From contig JADMNL010000028.1 of NCBI GenBank assembly GCA_016271365.2, forward strand, positions 57,926,001-57,990,000: a stretch of DNA of 64,000 bases. The letters are read 5' to 3'. Position numbers and translations under genes: made by a program. Below the pieces are notes generated by a model. That model saw only the letters and a list, made by a program, of their open reading frames with translations. It made no database searches and was not told where the DNA came from. This document shows positions 34,386 to 46,925 of the stretch, piece after piece. The stretch comes from Neoceratodus forsteri. Lineage: Eukaryota; Chordata; Ceratodontiformes; Ceratodontidae. The stretch's first letter is position 1; the number at the start of each line of letters is the position of its first letter.

Positions 34386-36165
34386 ACAAATAAGCATTTG
34401 TCAGTGCTGAATGTTGTCTCGCTGGCATTGGCAGTGGTAGTGCAGGAGTCAGAGATGCATAATAGGAATGGCAGTGAAGTATTGAACTGATGCCAACCCC
34501 ATCCCCACCCTGCAGAGACTGACAGGCGTTGTGATGTGCCTTTAGGTTGTCAGCTATAATGCTCATGCCATTTTACCTCACCCTACCCTGTAGACACTGA
34601 CAAGTGCCATGGTGTGCTTTGGGGTCTTTGGGCCTTATACTTACCCCATTCCATAAGGAAATATGCTGAGATGGGTGCAGTATAGGAGAATGAGGTGAAC
34701 TTTAGGGCCGAACATTCCAAGGCACACCTCGATGCCTGTCACTGGCTGCAGGGTTGGGGTGGGGGTGGAATGGCGTGAGCACTATAGCCAATGATCCCAA
34801 GTCACACCCCTGACGCCCGTCAGTCTCTGCAGGGTGGAGTGTTACAGTTGGAAACCCTAATGCCGTAGGCATTTGTTGATATTTTCACTCCAAATTTTCA
34901 ACATGGGCTTTTTGTGATCCCACCTCATGAAGAGCGACACTATCAGTTTGTTAGCCGAAAAGCAAGTATGCCATTTGGTGCCACAGGCATGAAAACACAT
35001 TTTGGGCAGGATGTGAAAAATGACAACTGTATTGTTCATGAGGAGGTGTAAAAAAAATGGCAACGTTGAAAATCTGGAGTGAAAATATGAAAAATTGGTG
35101 AAGTCATGAGCATTCATAGAAAATTGCACAACACACGTTCGTAACCCAATTATTTTTGGGATTATTTTAACCACATTTTCAACACAGGCATTTTGGGACC
35201 TCCCCTCATGAACAATGGCACTGTGATTTTGTTAATGTGTTCCAAAAGTTGATTTCCCACAATGAGCATGCCATTGTGCGCCACAAGTGCGAAAACACAT
35301 TTTGGGCAGGATGTGAAAAATGACAGTTGTACTGTTCATAAGGAGGTGTGACAAAATGCCAGTGTTGAAAATCTGGCATGAAAATCTTGCAAATTTGTGA
35401 AGTTACAAGGATGCGTGGAAACTGCACAACGCATGTTTGTAACACAGTCATTTTATGGACTTTCATCACCAAATTTTCAGCACAGGCATTTTAGGACCTC
35501 TGCTCATGAACAGTGTCACTGTCATTTTCTTAATCTGTCCCTAAAACTGATTTCCCACAGCAACTGTGCTATTCTGCACTGGAAGTGCGAAAACACAATC
35601 GCCAGGATATGCAAACTGACAGCTATACTGTTCATAAGGAGGCATGGAAAAATGTCAATGTTGAAAATGTGGAGTGAAAATATTACAGATTCACGAAGTT
35701 ATGAGCGTGCGTGGAAACCGCGCAATGTGCACTCGTAAAACATTTTTTTTTTGGATTTTTTTTCACCAAACTTGCCATATAGGCTTTTTGAGAGCCCACC
35801 TCATGAACAGTAGCACTGTCATTTCGTTAATCTGTCCCGAAAGGTGATTCCATGCAGTGACCGCGAAATCACCTTTTGGGACTGAATAATGCAATGACAG
35901 TGACTGAATTCATGAGAAGGGGTCCCAATAACCCCACGTTGGAAATATGGTGCCAAAATTCCCAAAAATGCCCAAGATATGTACCAAAGTTGAAAAAAAA
36001 CTATTTATGCCATTATACAGCTTATTTCTTCAGTTTGCGGTTGGCTTTGAAGAGTGCAGACGTGTTCCCGGTCCACCAAAGATCGTGCACCATGCTCCAG
36101 AAGTAAGTATGGGGTGAGGGGGGTGTGGGGAGGCAGGGTACGCAGAGGGTGGTTGAGGGTTGGGT
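34386..36165 (+). repeat. Palindrome-rich dispersed repeat, copy c
   Basis: It follows copy b from the AAGCATTTGTCAGTGC start through the inverted ~75-bp units (34500-34850) and four ~290-bp palindromic units (about 34880-35790). The strong palindrome around 35850 (AAAGGTGATTCC..GAAATCACCTTT) comes next, and the copy reaches GGTTGAGGGTTGGG. It lacks the hairpin minisatellite and the distal tail, so it is truncated at its right end. Confidence 0.85.
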
Positions 36166-37999
36166 TGCAAACTCAGCCTGTGTTCATGTTTCTCTATGAA
36201 TCTAGACCAGTAAAAAGGGACATAGGGAAGCATTGTTTTACAGAGTTGGTGGTGTATGGGTGGACTATTCTAGCAAGTAGTGTGGCCAATGTTTGGATTA
36301 TAGCTGGGTTAAAAACACAGTGGGGCACCTGAAAGGGGGCTATTAACAAGTAATGCATTGTAGGGCTTCAGGACTGATTCGATGGACTCAAAGTCTTATT
36401 CATTGCTCATTCTTTATTTTTCTGTTTCTATTTGATTCCTTTGCATGTTATTGTGATTACCTACTGTAACTGTTCTCAGCTGTACTAGATGCAACTGTAA
36501 GTCACGCCTGTTCTCAGTCTGCTTTCCAGTAAACAAACTGAACTGAAACTGAACATGTTTTCCAATCATAACTACTTACAAGCTGTGTCCCAGGTTGTAA
36601 GAGCTCCCAGAAGACATTCATGCCCCCATGACTGAGTGACTAGTCACTAGGCCTCTATGAAGCCCTATCTATATGCAGATTACCTGCCCTGATTCTGTCT
36701 CAGTCTGGTGATCGCCCTCAGTCTGGTCCTAGCCCTAAGGCCTTTCTGGGACATCTCAGCAGATGCCTTCCTCTAAGCAGCATGTTCTACAGACAGACTG
36801 CATTTCTCTTGCTGAGCTGCTCCAGGCTAAGGGCCTATCCCCCAAACCCCCTGGATTATCCTCTTTCACAACGACCATCAGGGCACCTCCCGTAAGTGCC
36901 CCCAGTCTTCCTACTGGATCTGAAGGCATGGAAAGAAACCCACTCACCTCATCTGTAGTGCACACAGACCGGGCTAGACCTGAACCACAGACAAAAGCTG
37001 TAAGCACTGTGGCACTCGCAGTCACAAAATCAGGCTATGATGCTTCAGTTAGCTGCAAGTTTTACTTATTCCCAAATGCCAGGTTTCACAGAAACAATCA
37101 GCTGAGACAAACAGCAATAAGTACCCTGGCACTTTGCCTCTGAACGATGAGACTTCAACTGGGGAAACATGTACATTGTACCAGACAGCCTGAAAACGTG
37201 GCTGCTGTAAGAAGAAAAAATGTTTTCATGTTTCCACCTGCCTGCAGTGCTGATCTTTCTGACAGCAAAGGGGTTGCCTTTACTCTAACATGTAGCCCCA
37301 CCTGGGTTCAGATTCGAACCCACCTCCTAGATGGGTTGACTCAGATTTGTCTATATTGTCTGGGTCAAAGTCCCAGATATCCAGGCCAGAATCCAAACTG
37401 GGGTCACAGCTACCTTACTCATCATTGTTTTAAACTCTATTTTTGCCCCTGGGTCACCGGTTAGGGCCTCTTTCCACCACTGCCAGTGCTCACTACCCAT
37501 CCTTGGCGGCTCCACATACCTGACTTCCCATAGCTGCGCTGACTACCTGCGACACACTACTCTGTTCCCCTGACCCCCGCCAGGATGGGTTTCACCTTCT
37601 GCTCTGCTGCATTCATCCCCACTCTGTCTAGCTACCCACAGTGAAGGTGAAGGCTGAGGGTATCCCAGCAAGCCATGGTGTATGCACAGTGTGGATTTAG
37701 GGAACAGGCCGGGCTTCATCCTCCAGCCAGCATCATTTTCCACCTGTGTTTTTCTGTTTTTGTAATTTCTATTTGTGCCACTTCACTCTGTGCCCAGTCT
37801 CCTTCTGGTCCTCTAGGCTAGCCATCTGTCCCACTTACCTGACCAGCAGGAGGTGCCGACCCTCGTTAAGCCATGGCTTACCGCCCCCAAGGTGGGGAAG
37901 ATGTGAAGGACCACACCCCTTGAGTGCTTCTAATTTAGTTGGGTGACTGGCTCGTAAGTCCAAGCAGAGAGATCTGATGGTGTTGGGGGACCATTAACA
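36166..37999. other. Unassigned region
   Basis: No recognisable gene. The 126-codon ORF at 36763-37143 is Ser/Pro/Thr-rich, has no known motif, and its ATG lies in ordinary-looking sequence. The start of the minus-strand SINE at 38330 may extend into the right end of this interval. Confidence 0.4.
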
Positions 38000-38330
38000 T
38001 TTGGCACAGGCCACCTTCTCCCAGGGTTTTTCTATGCCAGCCCTCAGAAGACATGTGTGCAAGGAGTACAAGTGCGCACATACATCAGCGTGTGATGTCA
38101 TCTGCAGCCAGCATGACCCCTCCCACCCTGGTCTTTGCCGAGTCATATTGTCCCCTGCATCCATTGGGCAGTGTGGCACTGGCAGACGAGACCCTCCCAC
38201 TCTAGGGAAGGGCAGTCTCTTCTGGGACACTCAGTCTTTCCCCCATCCAGCCCCCGATGACTTGGTCTCATTCCCCAACCCTGGTCACTGGCGTTGCGAG
38301 TGGTAGCACTACTGCGCCGATGGGCCAGCT
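38000..38330 (-). mobile_element. tRNA-derived SINE (family A)
   Basis: On the minus strand the head reads CTGGCCCATCGGCGCAGTAG, then CAGTGACCAGGGTTGGGG, matching the copy at 33190. The body contains GGGGGAAAGACTGAGTGTCCCAG, related to the GATTGAGCATCCC block of other members. The far (3') end near 38000 is approximate. Confidence 0.55.
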
Positions 38331-39365
38331 CCAGTTTCCATCTGTTTACTTATCCTCAGGAAGAGCGGACATGCAGTGACATCCAGGTGATGGCAGGCAT
38401 GCTCCCGCACCCTGATGTGCCAACGCTCGCTGCTCCACTAATCAATGCACTGCAGTGGTCCCTGGCTAATCCCCTGCTAACTCTTGGGGTTGGACTAACA
38501 CCAGCTGCCACACCCCTCCCTGCCTGAAGTAGAGTTGTCTGCTGACCGTGCAAGGCTCCTGCCCCCGGTTGGCCCTCCAATGCTCCAGGCTCATTTACAA
38601 ACTCATAAAACAATCAGTTACACAAACCGCAAAAATAAACAGAAAGTGACTAAGTGGTTACAACGTGCACTGTGCTGCCTTCACAGGGAATGTACCCAGG
38701 GCAGGTCCTGAAACATCCCTCTCTAGGAAGCCCTTCCCAAAGTAATGGTACGGTATACTGAGAGATGTACTGCCAGTGGCGTTTTGACATTTGTGCTGAA
38801 AGTCACCTCTTTCAGCTCTTTCAAAAGTACAGAGTCCTTGCAGCTGGGTGACATCATTATGGACAGTAAGTGTACAGCCATTTCCAAGGAATTTTAAGTG
38901 AGTGGCCTACTGTGAGCATAGCTATCAAAGAGCAATTGCTTATTCAGGTGCACTGCACACCCTAAATTGCGCTTTTTGTACCTGCAGTACTATGTAATAT
39001 TGTCTGTGCGCATGTGTGGCTTATACTACACTGACTCTTTTACTTTACGTAACGCATCTGCTGATTGTATTTTGTAACCGTGCACTTGTGATGTAACCCC
39101 ATCATCTGTCCAACCTGTCCACCCCTACGAATCAGTCTCACCGTCTCAGTGCTCTGTGGAAAATCAGGCTCACCTCTGCCAGGACAGTGGCCTGCAGTCA
39201 CGAACATTATCTCCAGCGGTAACACATTACTTTGCCTTGAGTAACCCTATTAAGCAATCTCCAGTGTTGTTCAGTGGCACATTGCTAAATCAGGTCAGTC
39301 GAGGTAAAGTAAAATTGTATTAACACTGTAGATAATGTGGCCAGTGTAACTATTTATTTAGAGTC
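38331..39365. other. Unassigned spacer
   Basis: I see no gene, RNA or shared repeat. Confidence 0.4.
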
Positions 39366-39485
39366 TTGGCAGGGAAAGAGACCCTGAGCTGAAGCTCGTT
39401 TCCAGTTGTGACCCAGTATGCAAGTGGCTGATGCTGGATTCAAACCATGACCAGTTGGGTCTCCAGAATCATAGCTTGGTCCTGT
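39366..39485 (-). mobile_element. tRNA-derived SINE fragment, second type
   Basis: On the minus strand, ATAGCCCAGAGGTTACAGG (A-box-like) is followed ~45 bases later by CATGGTTTGAATCCAGC (B box GGTTTGAATCC). The head differs from family A. Only ~115 bp can be delimited. Confidence 0.5.
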
Positions 39486-39757
39486 AACCTCTGGGCTATG
39501 ATGATAATAAGCTGATACTGATAGGCTTGTGGGATGGATCATCAGGATTCAGGTGTCACTACAACCTGCTCTTGTGCCAATTCAGAACTCATGCAGTGTA
39601 GACTTGATTAAACCATAAAAAGAACACCCAACATCCATGGCTTTAGCATGCCTCTTCATGATGGGGACTGCACCGGTCTTGTTCGGTCTCCAGTGTCAGA
39701 CCTTCCAAGATGCAGTAACAGGGTCACCAGCTGTATTTGCCAGAAGCACTGTAGCTT

Positions 39758-40209
39758 GGGTGTCAGTGTGGCTCAGTTGGTAGCACATCCACCTCTAGAC
39801 CAGAAGGTTGTGGGTTCTCGTCCCACACCGGGATTGAACTTGCACCTAAAATGCTGGCATCTGAGTGCAGTATTAGGGGGGTACTGTACTGCTGGGGTAT
39901 GCCATCCTTTGGATGAGACATTAAACCGAGGTCCCTTCTACCCATCGTGGTGGGTGTCCAGGTGGAAGTAAAAGAACCCAGGGCACTCTTTGCAAAGAGT
40001 AGGGGACATTCCCGGTATCCTGACCAACATTCCCCTACCCATAAACTGGTTCATGCAATCATTCAGGCTGTGTGTGGGTGCTGATGTGCAATATGGCTGC
40101 CACTACACATTCAGTCACTTCACTACCAGTCTAGCATTGCTTGTAAAGCGCTTTGGGATACACTGTGTATACAAATTGCTATATAAATGCTGATTCTTCT
40201 TCTTCTTCT
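39758..40209 (+). mobile_element. tRNA-derived SINE with central domain and LINE-like tail
   Basis: The tRNA head has GTGTGGCTCAGTTGGTAGCA (A box) and GTGGGTTCTCGTCCCAC (B box). The central region contains GGATGAGACATTAAACCGAGG and GGTATCCTGACCAACATTCCC, a block shared by SINEs of sharks, sturgeons and other vertebrates (from memory). The 3' part has TAAAGCGCTTTGGGATACA and ATTGCTATATAAATGCTG, followed by a TTC repeat tail. It is ~450 bp and full length. Confidence 0.85.
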
Positions 40210-40211
40210 GA

Positions 40212-40490
40212 GAGGGTACAGTGCAGTTGTGAGTTTACAGACCCAGTGTCAAATTCACCAGCACCACTTAGTTACTCACCGTGTGACCTTCATCAAAGCC
40301 ATTTGACCTCCCTGTACTTAACTTCTCCCTCTTGCTAGTCTTAATCACCCTAATCTTACCCTAACCTGCCTCAATGTCTCATTTAATCTCTCAGTGTAGC
40401 TGCTGCCAAGTGTTCATAACTTGTACAGCACTTTAGAATACAGTATGAATGAAAGGCACTATATAAGACTAGAATTCTGCTTTCTTTCTT
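40212..40490 (+). mobile_element. CORE-SINE, MIR-like
   Basis: The segment ACTCACCGTGTGACCTTCATC, followed by GCCATTTGACCTCCCTGTAC, matches the conserved MIR core (GTGTGACCTTGGGCAAGTCAC-type). The upstream TGTCAAATTCACCAGCACCA corresponds to the MIR B-box region. The tail, with TACAGCACTTTAGAATACAG and AAGGCACTATATAA, is L2-like, as expected for a SINE mobilised by L2. It follows directly on the previous SINE. Confidence 0.7.
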
Positions 40491-40830
40491 CTGCTTTTGC
40501 AATGGTGATGCCCTGGTGTCACAGTCAGGTCAGAAATTAGCCATTTTCTATCCAGTGCTTTTTTGGTTCCCCTCTCATAGTTTTAAGTACCTCTGAAAGA
40601 GATTCAGTGCAGCAAAAATAAATTAGATCACAGACATATCCTCTGTCTCGAGAAAGGTATGTGCCACAACCCAGAGTGTGTCACAAGGTTTACTGTTCCT
40701 TACAGCTGCAAAAGTCAGTGCTAGGTATGTCTAATGTCAGGCTGCTGTTCCCTGTGCAGTAACTGCAGCGCCAAACAGTTTCATGGGTATAAAAGAGGAT
40801 GCATTAGGGTAAGGAACTAATGATTGCTAC

Positions 40831-42757
40831 AAAAAAAACAAGCATTTGTCAATGCCGAATGTTGTCTGGCTGGCATTGGCATTGGTAGTGCAGGAGGTAC
40901 AGATGCATAATAGGAATGGCAGTGAAGTATTGAACTGACGCCAACCTCACCCCCAACCCGTAGAGATGCATTTGGGACCTCCTCTCATGAACAGTGGCAC
41001 TGGGATTTTGTTAATCTGTCCCAAAAGTTGATTTCCCACAGTGACCACGTCATTGTGCGCCACAGGTGTGAAAACACATTTTAAGCAGGATGTGAAAAAT
41101 GACAGCTGTACTGTTCATAAGGAGTTGTGAAAAAATGCCAGTGTTGAAAATCTGGCATGAAAATATTGCAAATTTGCGAAGTTACAAGGGTGCGCTGAAA
41201 CTGTACAACGCTTACTTGTAACACAGTCATTTTATGGGCTTTCATCACTCAATTTTCAACATGGGTATTTTAGGACCTCTGCTCGTGAACAGTGTCACTG
41301 TCATTTTCTTAATCTGTCCCTAACACTGATTTCCCACAGCGACCGTGCTATTCTGCACCAGAAGTGCAAAAACACATTTCGGCCAGGATATATAAAATGA
41401 CAGCTGTACTGTTCATAAGGAGGCATGTAAAAATGCCAGTGTTGAAAATCTGGAGTGAAAATATTACAAATTCACCAAGTTACGAGTGTGCTTGGAAACT
41501 GCGCAACGCACTCTCGTAAAACAGTCATCTTTTGGATTTTTTTCACCAAATTTGCAACATAGGCTTTTTGAAAGCCCACCTCATGAACAGTGGCACTGTC
41601 ATTTCGTTAGTCGGTCCCGAAAGGTGATTCCATGCACTGACCGTGAAATCACCTTTCGGGACTGAATAAATGCCATTACAGTGACTGAATTCATGAGGAG
41701 GGGTCCCAGTAACCCCATGTTGAAAATGTGGTGCCAAAATTCCCAAAAATGCTCAAGATATGCACCAAAGTTGAAAAAAACCCTATTTATGCCATTATAC
41801 AGCTTACCTGCATTTCTTCAGTTCACGGTCGGCTTTGAAGAGTGCAGATGTGTTCCCGATCCACCAGAGATCGTCGCGTCATGCTCTGGAGGGAAGTATG
41901 GGGTGGAGAGACATGGGGAGGCATGGTGCGCATAGAGTGGGTGTGGGTTGGGGAGGGCCACTGGACTCCAGCGAGGGACGTTTTCTGTTTTGGGTTAAGA
42001 AAAACATCAGCGGGAAGGTTTTTTTTACAAGCGCATTGGCACACTGGGGTGGGCTCCCAGCATGCCACCTGAGGTGTTTTGGAGGCTATGCCCGACAGGG
42101 TACTGGGCCCCCATCAGTACCTGCAGTGGGGGCGGGGCAAGAGCCGAGGGGATTGGGCACCCCTCGGCACACAGCAAATGGGGGCATTATGCTGATGGGG
42201 AGGAGCTTCCCATCGGCAGATTGAACTGGAACGGGGGACTAAAGCAGATGGGGATTGGGCCCCCTGTCAGCAAAAAAAGACTGTTGGGGGGCACATGATG
42301 CTGAGGGGGATTGGAAACCCCCTCGGCACACAGCTGAAATGGGAGGGGGGACATTATGCCTTTGGGGAGTGGTCTCCCCCGTCATCACATGAACTGGGTC
42401 GGACTCGGGGCATGCCAACAGGGGGATTGGGCACCCCTGATGTCGGCATTGTGGCAGGCGGAGGCGGCAGTCACTACCACCATGTTTACTGGAATGCTTC
42501 ACCAAGAAGGGCACGTCGGGAGGTGTGTTATCGTGCTGCTGCATGACAAGCTTGCCTCTCATTGCAGCGGCACTTTTCTCAGATGTGATGGCCACTTTAC
42601 GTATTGCTGGTGTCAGCGCCTGCATGCTGGCTTATTGGGGACTGAGGGACGCACCTACTGATGCATGCCTTGCATTCGCCCACAGTGACCACACCTCCAA
42701 ATCTGCTACCACTGCAATATGTAGGCTGGCGTACACGCGCGATCCAACATAAAAAGG
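40831..42757 (+). repeat. Palindrome-rich dispersed repeat, copy d
   Basis: It has the same start and distal tail as copy b but lacks about 680 bp between the ACCCGTAGAGA block (40965) and the TGCATTTGGGACC block, so the inverted ~75-bp units and the first ~290-bp unit are gone. Two full ~290-bp units, the strong palindrome at about 41570-41700, seven hairpin units and the tail ending GATCCAACATAAAAA remain. Its right end lies ~10 bp from the terminal repeat of the DIRS-like element. Confidence 0.85.
42085..42450. repeat. Hairpin minisatellite in copy d (seven units)
   Basis: Self-complementary cores such as GCCGAGGGGATTGGGCACCC-CTCGGC and GCTGAGGGGG..CCCCCTCGGC recur every ~50-60 bp. Stems differ in sequence between units, but complementarity is often kept. 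Confidence 0.8.
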
Positions 42758-42767
42758 GCATGGAGAT

Positions 42768-42852
42768 ATTAAAAAGGGGTTCCCTGCTGTTCAATGGGAG
42801 GCCACCGTGCTCCTCCCCCCTTTTCCTTACTTAAAGTCCCACAATCCAGCAG
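42768..42852 (+). repeat. Left terminal direct repeat of DIRS/Ngaro-like element
   Basis: It begins ATTAAAAAGGGGTTCCCTGC and ends ATCCAGCAG, with TTCAATGGGAGGC and a CTCCTCCCCCC tract between. It matches 55119-55207. Confidence 0.8.
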
Positions 42853-44439
42853 CCCCTCACCTGCAAGTTTCATGCACCTGTTGTTTGTGTGCTGCTTGGC
42901 TTCGCTGTTCACCGTTTCTATTTTCCTGTGTTGTTCTCCCATTTTCTTGTGTGTTTGCTTCTCTGTGTGCTCCTGCTCCATGCTCCTCTTTTCCTTTCTC
43001 TGTCTGCAGCTTTGCCATGGTGTCCCCCCTCTTCTATTTCTTTCTTTATTTTTGGCTCTGCCTCTCCTTCTACCCCCCCTTTACCTCCCTGTGCGCTGCT
43101 ACCCATTTTTTTCCTTTTGTTCCCATTGCCATTGTGGCTCTGCCGCTCCTTTTGATCCCTGCCCCCTTCCCACAGTTCGTCCGCAGCTCTCTGCCTCCTG
43201 GTGTGCTTCTCTTCCTGTGTTACTGTGTTCTGTGTCCCCTCTGTCCCATTTCTTTGCTGTTCTTGGTTCTGCTCCTATGTTGCCTGCCACCCTGCTGCTG
43301 TGGCAGCCGTTCTCGTCTGTACTCTGGTTGTATTTTTGGCTCTTAGGTATTGTTTGTTGCCTCCTTTCTCTTCCACCTTGGATTTCTGTCTGTACTTCTA
43401 GGAAAACAGACTTCTAGGAAAACATAAAGTAAACTTACAAGCTCAAATGGGCAGACTGCTGACACTGTCTATGTATCTACGTATCTATGTAAATCTTTCC
43501 TTGCTCCTTATTCTCGTTCTTGTTTTTTTCTAACTGTCTTGTCCTGCAGCCTCCAAGCCTTATTACTAGCTCTGGTGTGCAAATGGCGTCGCTGTCCCTC
43601 AGACGTTCTATGGCTCATTCTGGTGGGTGCCATTTGTAGCCCTTCGCTTTCACTCAGGACTAACTTTTAATCAAGCGTTGGCTCATGGATAAGCATCATA
43701 ATGGTAGTGCAATGGCCTTAAGGTGCACTATCAGGTGGCCATGTGCCCAGCCTCACCCTGTACTTGGAACCTGATCTCCTCCACAAGCCTTGCTCGGGAC
43801 ACCAAGGGTCATCCATCCTTAGTGGTTCCCCCCTCATGACAGGCTTTCATTGAGAGTTTTTAAGTGTGTTTATGTTTTTTCTTTATTTTCTAGCTGCCGT
43901 GTCTCAACCTCATGATGGTACTACTGATCCATCGGACCACAAAGATTCAGATGCTCCTCCACCTATCCACGGGAAGGTCACTTCTAAATCCAGGCAAGCT
44001 ATCAAATTATGGACAGTTCCCAAACTCGTAGATTCCCTCCACCATCTTTTTTTTTTTTAACTTTGTTTATCTCCCTTATTTCGCTGGACTCTCTCCAGCT
44101 AAGCTACTGGGCTGCCTCAGCTGTTCCTGTCCACCTTAAGCTCCATCTACATTCCCCAGGTCCATCATTGATCCCTGCAGTCCACCAGTGAGCCCCTCTG
44201 GATCTGAGTCCCCCAGAGGCAAGGACCGTGTTACTCCCTGGTGCTCTCTCTACAGTGTCTGGCCCCTGGACGGCTACAGTGGATCTCCCAGGAAGGCAGC
44301 TCTGGCCCAGTATTGGATGTGGTGCTTGAGGTGCTGCACAGCCCACCTTCGCCTATCAATGTGTTTTGTCTACCCCATGGAGTGCGGCTAAGTGAGGCAA
44401 TGTAGTGCCAAAACTCCGCCTCCCCTGATTACACTAGCG

Positions 44440-44650
44440 GCGCTGTGTCTAGTGCCCCCTGGTCTCCACCAGAGGCTGCTCTAGAGTCCCTCCCCGGGAA
44501 GAGAGAGCAGTCCTCCGGAGGCTCAATCTCTTCCCTTCCCTGCCGACCCCCAACAAGCTGGGCTCAATCCTGAACTTGGGTCATTGATGTGGCATGAGGT
44601 GTGGCATCCAGGGCCTCAACCCTCAGCACCACCGGGACGGCTGCCCTCCA
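44440..44650 (-). mobile_element. tRNA-derived SINE (family A), inside gag
   Basis: On the minus strand, GTCCCGGTGGTGCTGAGG and CAATGACCCAAGTTCAGG match the head of the copy at 5260. AGATTGAGCCTCCGGAGGAC and CTCTTCCCGGGGAGG match the body of the copy at 23490. It separates two gag islands. Confidence 0.6.
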
Positions 44651-45179
44651 CCATCTTAAAGTGCATTTTTCTGCTTCAGCCAAAAAGTAGGAATTGTTTC
44701 ATCTTTACATAGCTGCTGTTTCTGCTAACCCTGTTCCTGCCACCATTCCTGTTGTCTCTCCAGCTCCTGAGCAACCTCCAGCCTTCTCCCAGTTTTCAGA
44801 GCTACGTGACTTGTTGCTCCAAATAAACTCTGCCATTTCAAACCTTAATGCTAAAGTAGCTGCTTTAGAATCCACACCATCCGCAGCTTTGGAATAACAA
44901 CCTTCTCCTGCTGACCAGCAAGCTCCAGAAGCCTCTTCTGTGTCACCTTAGGTCATTTCTGCATCACTGGCCTCTGCCTTCCCAACTCTACCTCCAGCAT
45001 CCAGACCATCGATAACAGTGGCACTCATTCCTGACCGGCTAAGGAGTGCCTTCCCAACTCTACCTCCAGCATCCAGACCATCGATAACAGTGGTACTCAT
45101 TCCTGACCGGCTCAGGAGCCACATGAGTAGTCAGCGTTAGCCAAGGAGCCACAACATATGACTCGTACGAAATTTGGCA

Positions 45180-46925
45180 CACACACTTCAAAAGTATAAT
45201 GAACAATAATTTAATAAACATTTACTGTATTGTATTTGCTAAAAACAATTGCACATTCTTACAGAGAAAAAAACTTTCAAAATAATAATTATACTGTGAA
45301 TAGTTACTTAAGGGACTGCAGTGCTGCAGTATTGCTTTATTTGAGTGATAATATTTGGCGAGCTGATGTTCCACACTTCTTAAAAAAGCCACACCTTCAC
45401 ATATTAAATCAAAATAAAAACACAGCAAAATACCACACACATCACTCTGTTTCCTATTAAACTCTGATTTTGTTATTTTATCATCTGATGCAATAGTGAC
45501 TAAAATCATAGGCACCGCCATAGATACAATTAAACAAAGCCTTCCATTAGCTTATTGGGAACCATCAGGAGTTTTAGTGAGATGAGGAAAACAGCAAAAT
45601 GTAAACATAAAATGAATTTTTGTCTCCATCACAATAGCCATCCTACCTGCCCTTATTAGCAGCTTATCCCTTGAGAGGTGGCAGATCATAATATTTTGAC
45701 CAAAAGCATTTCTATCGATTAAAACTGCCGATCAAACAAGCCAGACCTTTACAACAGCTTTAAAGCCTCCGAGCACGGGTGCACCTCCAGGAAACCCATT
45801 TATTTCTAACTTGAAGAGGCACAGGTGATAACTAGGTGATTACATGTTCACCCCCCACAGAGGTTCAGTGTGAGTTTGTACAACACAACCATAGTTTTCT
45901 AAGTGAAAAAGCCACATGCGATAATTTATTTATTAGCTTTTGTTTACAGGGTAAGCACACTAGACAAGGAATGCCTATTTTCAGGTACAACCCAGAAGAT
46001 TACAAGAGCATGGTTTACAGAACAGTGCGAAGGAATTATAACAATGTGAAATACAAGCAGTGAGCAGGGTGATACAAATAAACAGGTACAGGATGAACAG
46101 ATAAGCATATACATCAAGGGTAAGAACAAGCAAACAGTAGTTACATTTTATGAAAATTATTCAGGCGTAATTTGCCCCATTTTGAGGATGGTAAATGCTG
46201 AGGTGAAGGGCATGCAGGGTAGATAATTCCCCTTACTAGAGCTCAGAGGGACTAGGGGAACCAGGGAAGTTGAAGGTGCACATCAGGGTCCAAGAAGCGG
46301 TAGGGGGATATCAAGCAGCAGTAGAACAGTTACAGGTTGAGGCAGACTTCAGGCGCAACCAGAGGGTGCTCTTAAAGATGGGATGGGTGGGGGTACATAT
46401 GATGGTTGCAGGTAGGGTATTCCAGAATTTAGGGGCACAAACAGCAAAGGCATGATTACCTAACAGCGTATGAGTTTTTGGGACAAGGAGGGGTTGCAAG
46501 TCAGCTAACCTTAGCTGGTATGATGGCAGAGCTGGCCGAAGGAGTCTGGACTGGGCGGGTGGGGTGGCATTGTGGATGATTTTGTCTGTGAAGCAGCCCA
46601 ATACAAATAAGTGATAATTACCTGGGAACAACCAGTGTAGTTGACTGTATAAATCACTGTGATGGGTACAGTAAGTCAAGAGATGGCAAAAAGCACAGCA
46701 GCAAATATCATTATAGACCACATCCAATTTAGCCAGTCTAGTTTTTGCGGTGAGGGTAAAGGTTGTCATCCCATAGCTGAGAGAGGGAAGGAATAAACCT
46801 TTAGCAAGGGTAAGCCATGTAGTAGCAGTAAGGGACCCATAAGCTCATGCAAGTCCAAGCTTGATATTTGTTGCCGTGCAGACGTTATTATGTGTTAAAG
46901 AGCTGCAGGTTTTACTAAGAAGAGA
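45180..46925 (-). mobile_element. LINE 3' fragment with ORF2 C-terminus
   Basis: On the minus strand, 46769-46311 encodes 152 residues with the end of a LINE polymerase: TLTAKTRLAKLDVVYND, HHSDLYSQLHWLFPG, PSYQLRLADLQPLLVPKT and HAFAVCAPKFWNTLPATI. Upstream, 46865-46770 adds a related HELMGPLLLLHGLP block in a shifted frame. The sequence left of 46311 would be 3' UTR. Limits are approximate. The clade (CR1/L2/Rex1 group) is unresolved. It is inserted in the DIRS/Ngaro-like gag. Confidence 0.65.

Noticed and set aside
36763..37143. 126-codon ORF as a possible host exon
   Set aside because: No splice context, domain or similarity that I can recognise; the length is within chance for this composition.
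39758..39830. A tRNA gene
   Set aside because: A and B boxes are present, but the acceptor stem does not pair, and the sequence continues into SINE-specific domains.
42794..43417. 207-codon and 179-codon overlapping ORFs rich in Leu/Cys/Phe/Pro
   Set aside because: The DNA is a C/T-rich low-complexity stretch inside the 5' part of the DIRS/Ngaro-like element; two frames are open at once and neither has a known motif.
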